DNA of 64,000 nucleotides, from contig PHFX01000003.1 of NCBI GenBank assembly GCA_007618135.1, positions 1 to 64,000 on the forward strand, in the 5' to 3' direction. This DNA is from Candidatus Brocadia sp. WS118 (GTDB taxonomy: Bacteria; Planctomycetota; Brocadiia; Brocadiales; Brocadiaceae). The position numbers and the translations under genes were made by a program. The notes below the pieces were generated by a model. That model was not told where the DNA came from. It searched no databases and saw nothing but the letters and a program-made list of their open reading frames with translations. Of the stretch, positions 36,890-43,708 are shown in pieces. Within the stretch, counting starts at the first letter, position 1, and every line of letters begins with the position of its first letter.

Positions 36890-37927
36890 ATGTCTAATTT
36901 GAAGGTTGCTGTAATTGGTGTTGGTCATCTGGGGAGGGAGCATGCAAGGGTCTATACCGAGTTACCAGGGGTGACGCTGATCGGGGTTGTTGACATTCAG
37001 CGTGATCAGGCGGAGAAAATTGCACAGCGGTACCATACACAATGCTTTTCAAACTATAAGGAGATCATTGACCAGGCAGAGGCCGTAAGTATTGCAGTTC
37101 CCACAAAGGCTCATTACGGCATAGCAAAGGATTGCCTTCAGCACGGAATTCACGTCATGATCGAAAAACCCATGACAGGAACGGTACAAGAGGCGAGGGA
37201 ATTAATCGCTATGAGTAAAGCAAAAGGGGTGGTGCTTCAGGCAGGATATATTGAGCGGTTTAATCCTGCAATAGACGCGATAAAAAAACTCTCCATCAAT
37301 CCCCGGTTTATCGAGTGCCATCGGCTAAGTCCGTTTACCTTCCGTTCTGCTGATATCGGAGTAGTGCTTGATCTGATGATACATGATATTGACATTCTTC
37401 TGCACGTAACAGGATCTAAGGTAAAAAAATTTGATGCCGTGGGAGTAAATGTCATTTCTGACAAAGAGGATATTGCAAACGTCCGTATTCAATTTCAGAA
37501 CGGCTGTGTAGCGAATGTTACCGCTAGTCGGGTATCAATTACCTCAATGCGTAAAATGAGATTGTTCTCCGAGGATTCATATATTTCTATTGATTATCAG
37601 AAAAGAGATGCATTAATATATAAAAAATCTCCCAAGCTGACTTTGAAGGCATTAAACATTTCTGAAATGGATGTCTCGACCATTGCCGATTTGAAGAGTT
37701 ATGTGTTTGGTGACTTATTAAAAGTGGAGCATATAAAGATGGACGATTGCGAACCACTCAAAAAGGAACTCGGCTCTTTTGTGGATTGTGTTGTTGGGCG
37801 TAAAGAACCGATTGTTTCGGGAGAAGAAGGTTTGAAGGCGATTGAGGTCGCAAATGACATTGTATGCGAGATAGAAAAAAATCTCAAATTAGTCCACAAT
37901 ACAAAGAGTATGGAGGATAAAATATGA
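36890..37927 (+). CDS. Gfo/Idh/MocA-family NAD(P)-dependent sugar oxidoreductase
   Basis: 345 residues with a Rossmann motif (VAVIGVGHLGREHARVY), the EKP signature (IHVMIEKPMTGT, catalytic Lys) and HDIDILLHVTGS (active-site His) in the substrate domain. It begins 2 bases after lpxA. In Leptospira and Acidithiobacillus a related enzyme (GnnA) oxidises UDP-GlcNAc at C3 for 3-amino lipid A, but the aminotransferase GnnB is not beside it here, so substrate assignment is inference. Its stop overlaps the radical SAM start (ATGA at 37924-37927). Confidence 0.85.
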   Translation: MSNLKVAVIGVGHLGREHARVYTELPGVTLIGVVDIQRDQAEKIAQRYHTQCFSNYKEIIDQAEAVSIAVPTKAHYGIAKDCLQHGIHVMIEKPMTGTVQEARELIAMSKAKGVVLQAGYIERFNPAIDAIKKLSINPRFIECHRLSPFTFRSADIGVVLDLMIHDIDILLHVTGSKVKKFDAVGVNVISDKEDIANVRIQFQNGCVANVTASRVSITSMRKMRLFSEDSYISIDYQKRDALIYKKSPKLTLKALNISEMDVSTIADLKSYVFGDLLKVEHIKMDDCEPLKKELGSFVDCVVGRKEPIVSGEEGLKAIEVANDIVCEIEKNLKLVHNTKSMEDKI

Positions 37928-39171
37928 CATCATTTGATTTTTTACATATCGACTCTGAGATTCTTGCCGGTAAAGTAGTAGGAAAGGCTGGAGGGGTATT
38001 GGGCAAAATGTTGCAGCCTTACGTGGACCAGTTTTTTGAGAAGATTAATTCCTTGAAGGTGATTGCCAAAATGAATGGCATGAATGTTTATAACCTGTAT
38101 AATCCCCCATTTCCCAGTCAGGCAGGGATGAGATTTCTCGAACGAAAGTTGAGAATGATGCTGCATAAGATGGCATTCCCTGTTACCGCGAATTTAGCCA
38201 TTACCCATAAATGCCAGTGTCAGTGTATTCATTGTAGCGCGGATCCGTTTATCGACCCTGCAAAAAGAGATTTGACGGTAGAGGAAATAAAGACGGTGGT
38301 TGATGGTGCGCTGGATCTTGGCACAAGCCTTATCATCTATGTAGGCGGGGAACCCCTGCTCCGTGAAGAGCTTTACGATCTCATTCACTATGTAGATAAA
38401 ACCAAGGCAATTCCCATGATATTTACCAATGGATTACTCCTTACCGAAGAAAACGTCCGAAAACTCGCTCAGGCAGGGCTGTTTTCCTTAAATATCTCCA
38501 TCGATAGCAGCGAGCCTGAATTGCACAACGAGTTTAGGGCAGTACCGGGGTGTTATCAAAAAGCCTTTGAGGGCGCTGAACGTTGCCGCAAGGCTGGGAT
38601 CCTGACGGGTATTTCCACCTACGCAACGAGTGAAAGTATCAAGACGGGAAAGGTTGAAAAACTCTTAAAGATTGCTCAGGAACAAGGGTTTTCCGAGGTA
38701 ACGATCTTTGACTGTATTCCGTCAGGCCGGTTCTTGAAGGATACATCAAAGATATTGACGGCTGAAGACCGGAAACAATTGATTGCCCTGACGAAAAAAT
38801 ATCACGAGATGAACCATCCGATGGGAATAAATTGTATGTCGATTATCAATTCGCCGCGGGGTGTGGGTTGTTATGGAGCACAGTCTCAATTTTATATGAC
38901 GGCATATGGTGATATTAATCCCTGTGATTTTAATCCCATTAACTTTGGGAACGTACGCGAAATGTCTATTCAGGAAATATGGAAAAAGATGGTAACACAT
39001 CCTGACTTTAGCAAGCGATACCCCACCTGCCGTATGCAGAGCAAGGCGTACCGGAAAAAATATATCGATCCGCTTCCCAAAAATGTGCGGTTGCCGGTAA
39101 AAATAGAGGATATTGCACCTATCGAGCTTGCTGATCAGGAAATTACCCTTGCCGGGGTAGGATCGTTCTAA
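37924..39171 (+). CDS. Radical SAM protein with SPASM-like C-terminus
   Basis: 415 residues. After an N-terminal helical region of about 90 residues comes the cluster motif C-x3-C-x2-C (HKCQCQCIHC, about residues 97-104), followed by YVGGEPLLREELYD and FTNGLLLTEE, standard for the radical SAM barrel. The C-terminal quarter has spaced cysteines (GVGCYGAQ, INPCDFNP, YPTCRMQ) that may bind an auxiliary cluster, as in SPASM/NirJ/PqqE proteins. The substrate is unknown. Translationally coupled to the Gfo/Idh gene, and 29 bases before the DUF1858 gene and the HAO module. Options include cofactor maturation for the cytochrome or envelope-lipid chemistry; sequence alone does not decide. Confidence 0.82.
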   Translation: MTSFDFLHIDSEILAGKVVGKAGGVLGKMLQPYVDQFFEKINSLKVIAKMNGMNVYNLYNPPFPSQAGMRFLERKLRMMLHKMAFPVTANLAITHKCQCQCIHCSADPFIDPAKRDLTVEEIKTVVDGALDLGTSLIIYVGGEPLLREELYDLIHYVDKTKAIPMIFTNGLLLTEENVRKLAQAGLFSLNISIDSSEPELHNEFRAVPGCYQKAFEGAERCRKAGILTGISTYATSESIKTGKVEKLLKIAQEQGFSEVTIFDCIPSGRFLKDTSKILTAEDRKQLIALTKKYHEMNHPMGINCMSIINSPRGVGCYGAQSQFYMTAYGDINPCDFNPINFGNVREMSIQEIWKKMVTHPDFSKRYPTCRMQSKAYRKKYIDPLPKNVRLPVKIEDIAPIELADQEITLAGVGSF

Positions 39172-39200
39172 ATGCACTTTATCGTTATGGGAGGAAAAAT

Positions 39201-39431
39201 ATGGGCGGCGAAATTCTCATCACAAAAAAAATGAGCACAGGAGAAGTCACAAAGAAATATCCTGCAACAAAAGCAGTTTTCACAAAATATTTCGGGAAAG
39301 GATGTTTCGATTGCCCTTCTTTTGGTACGGAAGATATCAACCTTGCCTGCATGATGCATAGCACCGATGTAGATAAATTCGTGAAAGAATTAAACGAAGC
39401 GGCTCAAAAAGAGGCAACCAAGACTCCGTAA
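39201..39431 (+). CDS. DUF1858-domain protein
   Basis: 76 residues matching the small DUF1858 domain: ITKKMSTGEVTKKYPATKAVF, KGCFDCPSFGTEDI (the conserved Cys pair) and HSTDVDKFVKELNEA. The domain is found alone or at the N-terminus of ScdA/RIC-like and hybrid-cluster-related proteins and is associated with nitrosative stress and Fe-S repair; biochemical function is unproven. A good ribosome site (GGGAGG) precedes the ATG. It opens the small-protein set leading to the octaheme cytochrome. Confidence 0.85.
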   Translation: MGGEILITKKMSTGEVTKKYPATKAVFTKYFGKGCFDCPSFGTEDINLACMMHSTDVDKFVKELNEAAQKEATKTP

Positions 39432-39563
39432 AAGGCCTCGATTTCCCATTCCAAAGGAGATACGAGTCTAAATTATCTTCGGTTGACAGGTGTGATATGC
39501 CTGTCACAATAGAAATTGTCTGGAAAATTGAACACATGTCCTGGAAGGAGGTTGGCTTATACC

Positions 39564-39866
39564 TTGGAACCAATATATTTAGAAGAAAAAATAACATTTA
39601 ACAAAGATCACTTTATTCTAAATATTCTTTACGCCTCACCAAAGGTAAAGATGCCGCTTATTTGTATGGAACCTGGCCAGGAAATCCCGCCCCATGGCGG
39701 ACAAAGTGTAGGTATTTTCTATGTAAAAGAAGGGAAAGGAGTATTTACCCTCGATAATAAAAAAATTGATATGAAAAAGGATATGATTATTGTCGCTCCA
39801 GAGGGGGCGTCAAGGGGTATGCGGTGTACAGAAAGAATGGTTGTTTTGGCTATCAGCGTAGGGTAA
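39564..39866 (+). CDS. Cupin-domain protein
   Basis: A single-domain cupin of about 100 residues: PGQEIPPHGGQSVGIFYVKEG is the first cupin motif (with only one of the usual two His), and KKDMIIVAPEGASRGM fits the second. The metal site is therefore atypical. No ATG is available before the motif. TTG at 39564 lies 12 bases after AAGGAGG; TTG at 39552 is also in frame but touches the ribosome site. Between DUF1858 and DUF2249 genes; possible sensor or small-molecule binding protein. Confidence 0.75.
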   Translation: MEPIYLEEKITFNKDHFILNILYASPKVKMPLICMEPGQEIPPHGGQSVGIFYVKEGKGVFTLDNKKIDMKKDMIIVAPEGASRGMRCTERMVVLAISVG

Positions 39867-39889
39867 ATCAATGAAAAAAAGGGAGAGAT

Positions 39890-40126
39890 ATGAATAAGAC
39901 ACAGCCTGTTGTTCTCGATGTAAGAAGTATTGTGCCCAGGGAAAGACATCCAAAAATATTTAATACCTTCGACGGTCTGAAAAAAGGCGAGATGATGGTC
40001 TTGATCAATGACCACGACCCAAAACCCTTAAAGTACCAGTTGGATGCAGAACGAAGCGGGCAATTGGACTGGAAATACATTGAACAAGGACCTGAAGTTT
40101 GGAAGGTAGAAATAACGAAAAAATAA
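39890..40126 (+). CDS. DUF2249-domain protein
   Basis: 78 residues covering one complete DUF2249 domain: VVLDVRSIVPRERHPKIF, GEMMVLINDHDPKPLKYQL and WKYIEQGPEVWKVEI. The HDPKPL segment is the family hallmark. DUF2249 is related to the TusA/SirA fold and is frequently encoded near nitrite/nitric-oxide reductases, hemerythrins and DUF1858, suggesting a role in NO-linked metabolism (association only). Start ATG with GGGAGAG upstream; the HAO gene follows after 78 bases. Confidence 0.87.
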   Translation: MNKTQPVVLDVRSIVPRERHPKIFNTFDGLKKGEMMVLINDHDPKPLKYQLDAERSGQLDWKYIEQGPEVWKVEITKK

Positions 40127-40204
40127 AGAGTCAGTACGGATTCCGAAGGTTTTGAATGTACTGGTTATTTTAACAAACATGGTTGAAGAAAAGGAGAAAG
40201 GGAT

Positions 40205-41875
40205 ATGAGCAAGGGGATAAAATTTACAATCTCTCTGGGGATATTTGCCCTGTTGGGCTGTATCCAGCTTGGCTGCGAACAGGCGTCTGTGAAAAAGGCA
40301 GAAGTCGTTACCATGAAACAAGGGGAGGAAATTTCCACTAAGTCAAAAGAAGAGACAAAGCCCGTGGTTTCTGCTCCTGAAATGCAAAAGGAGGCGAAAG
40401 CTTCGTGTTCCGTAAAAAAGGAGGAAATGACATCGCATCCAAAAGACAAGAGGACTATTCAGCAAATTATCTCTGAGATCACCGGAGAAAAGATGGGCGC
40501 TGATAGTTCAGGAGACTTGTATCACGCCGGTTTAACAGCCAGTTATACCGGTCCAGAAGAGGTGCTCCCTGGTGAGGGTAAGTTTGGGAAACTGTTTGGA
40601 TTTTTACCTCTTATGCGATGGTATGATCCTGATCACTATTATACACCGAACATGAATGTTTCAGGAGAATTTAAGCATGAAGAGTGTGTTATGTGTCATA
40701 CGGTACAGACACCCGGTATTGTTGCACAATGGAAAAAGAGCAAACACTCATCTACAGAAAAGGGTGTTGTAGGGTGCGACAAGTGTCATGGGAATAATCA
40801 CCAGCAGCTCTACATGCCTTCATGGAAGCACTGTGGCGAGTGTCATCCTGAACAACAGGCAGGCCATCGTGCCGGCAAAATTGGTTCACATACGCATGCA
40901 TTCCATGTAAGCGTAATAGAAGCTCCCTGGCAGATCGCAAAACCGGCAGCAGAGGTAACAGCGTGTGCTACCTGTCATGGCATCGCTGAAAACCGTTGTG
41001 ATGGGTGTCATACAAGGCATGATTTTTCCGTGGCGGAAGCAAGAAAACCAAATAACTGCGGAATCTGCCATACCGGGCTCGACCACTATGAATACGAAAT
41101 GTACAAGGAATCATATCATGGAATGATTTATGAATCAGAGCAGCATACCTGGGATTGGACAAAGCCCCTGAAACCGGTTAATTATAAAACCCCGACCTGT
41201 GCATATTGTCATATGAAGGACGGTGAACATAATGCTCAAAAAGCTTCTACCATAAACAGCCATATGGGCACGTCTCTTGTAGACCGTGGGGCGCCGAAAT
41301 TTAAAGAGGCAAGGCAAAACTGGATTAACACGTGCAAGGGTTGCCATTCTCCCCGATTTGCTGCAGACCAGTTTGAAGCTATGGACGAGGCTGTAAAAGT
41401 CAGCTTTACCAAGTGGCGTGAGGCCATGAAGATCGTAGTCGATCTTTACAACGATGGTATGCTGGACCCCATGCCGAACGATTTGGCCCCTGACTACGCA
41501 GGACACTACACCTTTAGCCTCCTTGGCGGCGAGGGCAGGATGTACAATGTCTCAGACATAGAACGTACATCCTTTGAGATGCTGGTCTATATAACCAATT
41601 CCGTATACAAGGCCATGGCACACGGGGCTATGTATGGCGCCACTTACGGGAAAGGCGCCTTCCTGCAGGATCGTTGGCTTATCCAGGTTAAGGGTGAGGC
41701 CAGCCGCTTGAGGAGGATCAAGGCGCTGGAGAATCAGGTAGGAATACAACATAAGGCATACGACTTCTGGAAACACGGGGAGTATACGGATCTGCTCTTA
41801 GGCTGGAAGAGAAAGCCAGGAGACGTAGATAAGTCCAAGTGTATGCATGAGGGAGAAAATTGCTTGGCTGAATAA
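40205..41875 (+). CDS. Octaheme hydroxylamine-oxidoreductase-like cytochrome c
   Basis: 556 residues with exactly eight CXXCH heme sites, starting near residues 161, 191, 210, 254, 265, 285, 332 and 377, in the spacing of HAO. Heme 4 (CATCH, 254) corresponds to the catalytic P460 position. HAO-family enzymes oxidise hydroxylamine or hydrazine, or reduce nitrite. A Tyr near residue 481 (GATYGKG) aligns with the region of Nitrosomonas HAO (WTYTEG) that cross-links to P460, which favours an oxidative enzyme. The N-terminus is odd: FALLGC at residues 14-19 resembles a lipobox, followed by about 100 polar residues before heme 1. The Nitrosomonas-type C-terminal membrane helix is absent. Expected in the periplasm or anammoxosome. 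Confidence 0.92.
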   Translation: MSKGIKFTISLGIFALLGCIQLGCEQASVKKAEVVTMKQGEEISTKSKEETKPVVSAPEMQKEAKASCSVKKEEMTSHPKDKRTIQQIISEITGEKMGADSSGDLYHAGLTASYTGPEEVLPGEGKFGKLFGFLPLMRWYDPDHYYTPNMNVSGEFKHEECVMCHTVQTPGIVAQWKKSKHSSTEKGVVGCDKCHGNNHQQLYMPSWKHCGECHPEQQAGHRAGKIGSHTHAFHVSVIEAPWQIAKPAAEVTACATCHGIAENRCDGCHTRHDFSVAEARKPNNCGICHTGLDHYEYEMYKESYHGMIYESEQHTWDWTKPLKPVNYKTPTCAYCHMKDGEHNAQKASTINSHMGTSLVDRGAPKFKEARQNWINTCKGCHSPRFAADQFEAMDEAVKVSFTKWREAMKIVVDLYNDGMLDPMPNDLAPDYAGHYTFSLLGGEGRMYNVSDIERTSFEMLVYITNSVYKAMAHGAMYGATYGKGAFLQDRWLIQVKGEASRLRRIKALENQVGIQHKAYDFWKHGEYTDLLLGWKRKPGDVDKSKCMHEGENCLAE

Positions 41876-41908
41876 GTTAGAAAAAACAAGTTTGTAAAAA
41901 GTTAAGAA

Positions 41909-41945
41909 AAAAGGCTTAATTCGTTTTTTGGATTAAGCCTTTTTG
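41909..41945. terminator. Strong terminator after the HAO-like gene
   Basis: AAAAGGCTTAAT pairs with ATTAAGCCTTTT around a short loop with T runs on both sides, so it can stop transcription from both the plus-strand HAO series and the convergent minus-strand gene at 41972. Confidence 0.9.
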
Positions 41946-41971
41946 TTTTTAGTTCAATTGTATAGGAGTTT

Positions 41972-42559
41972 TCATTGTTTTTTCTTCAGATATTCGTCAA
42001 GAGCCTGCGCCAGTGACCTGAGATCCTTTGCGGCTTTTTCCCCCGCATTTTCAACAGAGATCAAAATATTGCCTTTGATAAAAAAGATGGCTGGTTCAGG
42101 GTTGTCCATGATGTTGACCGCAAGATCTCCTATCATCAGAGGCTCTTCTTCGATGAGTTTAAGACCGGGACGTTGTATTCCGAGCAGATGCTCAATAAGT
42201 CCCTCCGCTGCGTCCGCGCGTGTCGTGAAGCGGGTGACGGAAACCAGAAGGATCTCGTGCGCTTCCCGGACAATATCGGATTTTGAAAGGACATATTGAA
42301 TCGTTTTCCCGCGGCCGGCCTTTTCAATTTCTTGCATGCGCTGAATACGCCAGGGACTTACTATGGCATTGTCCAGTTTAAACTCGTCGTAACTGACTTC
42401 CCGTTTTGTTCCCAAAACCTCTTTCCAGCGGTCGTATTGGACTTGTTTTTCAATGTAATCCCGCTGGGTTTCTCCTTGCTCTTTAGCATGCAAGACAAAC
42501 GAAAGCAAAGGGTGTAAAATTACCATGGCAAAAATCAGTTTAAATCTGGTCAATCGCAT
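41972..42559 (-). CDS. Exported protein of unknown function
   Basis: 195 residues. A signal peptide (RFKLIFAMVILHPLLSFVLHA, ending near residue 25) is followed by a hydrophilic alpha/beta protein with LGTKREVSYDEFKLDNAIV and a C-terminal part (IGDLAVNIMDNPEPAIFFIKGNILISVENA) that looks like a small mixed domain with a closing helix. No cysteines or metal motifs in the mature part. Family not recognised. It converges on the HAO gene; the ATG at 42559 has a good GAGGAG site. Confidence 0.7.
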   Translation of the reverse strand: MRLTRFKLIFAMVILHPLLSFVLHAKEQGETQRDYIEKQVQYDRWKEVLGTKREVSYDEFKLDNAIVSPWRIQRMQEIEKAGRGKTIQYVLSKSDIVREAHEILLVSVTRFTTRADAAEGLIEHLLGIQRPGLKLIEEEPLMIGDLAVNIMDNPEPAIFFIKGNILISVENAGEKAAKDLRSLAQALDEYLKKKQ

Positions 42560-42686
42560 TATAGTCTCCTCTTTGGTAGATAAAATAAGTTGAACAATGG
42601 CAGCCTCTCGTCACTCCAGCATTAATGAATCTCCACGTAACGCGATAGTGACAGGTATTATAACAACGTCTTTGGTACGCACTCTC

Positions 42687-43365
42687 CTAAAATACAGGAG
42701 GCCTTCCTTTTGTCGATGGTTGTGCCTGACAGTTTGGGAGTGAAGCTGGGGGCACAAGCCGTTCGTGATAATCGATACCCGATGGATCATCAAAGATGAT
42801 ATTTTTCGGCAATAAAGCTGTATGAGGAAGATTCGCCGGATCAGCATCTCCATCTACCTTGAGACATGCATCAAAAACCGGTTCGCTGGCAAGGGCATTC
42901 CCCGACCAGGCAACTTCATGATAATTGAACCCACAACCCCAATTCGGACAGGCAAAGGCGGCATATCCAACAGCAATAATCTCGTTAAGCGAAAACCCCC
43001 ATCCCATCTTTGACGACCAGAGTTGACAGCCAAGCAGATTAGAAAAGGTAGTGACGGACATCGCACAATCCGAGCAATTAACGACCGATCCGTTACCCCA
43101 GCCGTCATTGAGGCGATCCAAAAATGCGGTTAGATTATAATATCCATAGTGCGTTGCTCCTCCATTTTGATCGTAGGCGTACGGCCCATTGTTGATATGT
43201 TCTGTAATCTTACCAGCAATTCCATCGAATGTCCCTTCTCCGTCTGCCCATGAGCAGGCATAGTCGAGTGCTTCAGTCCAGGGGTTCTGGCTGTCAGGAA
43301 AAGGCGACTGTTTCCACGGCGCCTTTGGCTCATCCAGGACAGTATTCTCGTTTTAGCTCAGTCAT
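42687..43365 (-). pseudogene. Cysteine-rich protein gene with an early frameshift, behind a riboswitch
   Basis: From 43348 down to the stop at 42687-42689 one frame encodes about 220 residues without a start codon (beginning NENTVLDEPKAPWKQ). The only good start is ATG at 43365 with GAGGAG, but it reaches a stop after 11 codons. Removing one A from the AAAA run (43351-43354) joins them as MTELNENTVL. Features: VNCSDCAMSVTTF, ACPNWGCGF, NYHEVAW, and FDACLKVDGD. This Cys-His-Asp order resembles a transglutaminase/cysteine-protease fold, but that is tentative. No signal peptide. It may be a real pseudogene, a phase-variable homopolymer or a sequencing error. Confidence 0.6.
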
Positions 43366-43416
43366 GAGGTGCTCCTCTTCATACGTGATTTTAGGTCACC
43401 GTTGTTTTTCAACTCA

Positions 43417-43474
43417 CAAAAACAAAAAAGCCTTACTGCAAAGATTTTTAGGAAACATCTTCGGCAGTAAGGCT
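43417..43474 (-). terminator. Terminator (expression platform) in the leader
   Basis: On the minus strand AGCCTTACTGC (43474-43464) pairs perfectly with GCAGTAAGGCT (43439-43429) and is followed by TTTTTTGTTTTT. It lies between the aptamer and the ATG at 43365, where a ligand-controlled terminator would be. Confidence 0.85.
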
Positions 43475-43483
43475 ATCTTTTTC

Positions 43484-43577
43484 ACGAAAGGATGAGGTGC
43501 ATCTTCAACTACATCCTTATGAGTTGAAAGACCCTTTACTTTACGTCCCCTGATCGCTCAGGGTTTGCCTTTATCGT
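43484..43577 (-). promoter_or_regulatory. Cyclic-di-GMP-I (GEMM) type riboswitch aptamer
   Basis: The minus strand reads GGCAAACC, a stem CCCTGA/TCAGGG capped by the GNRA tetraloop GCGA, then GGGACGTAAAG, the diagnostic core of c-di-GMP-I aptamers. A second stem CTTTCAACTCAT/ATGTAGTTGAAG follows, and the ends CGATAAAGG and CCTTTCG can pair as P1. The 3' conserved segment (normally like GCCGGGTTACC) is not well matched, so it may be a variant or degenerate. A terminator hairpin follows directly, consistent with transcriptional control of the gene at 42687-43365. Confidence 0.65.
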
Positions 43578-43708
43578 ATATGTTTTTACTTATTCCACAC
43601 GTATTTTTCACAGAAGTCATCGTTAGAAGATTCTACCCTTTATTAATGACACAGAATTTTTAGATGTCAAGAAAAATACTATACGAACCGTATTGCAAAA
43701 TTTGGATT

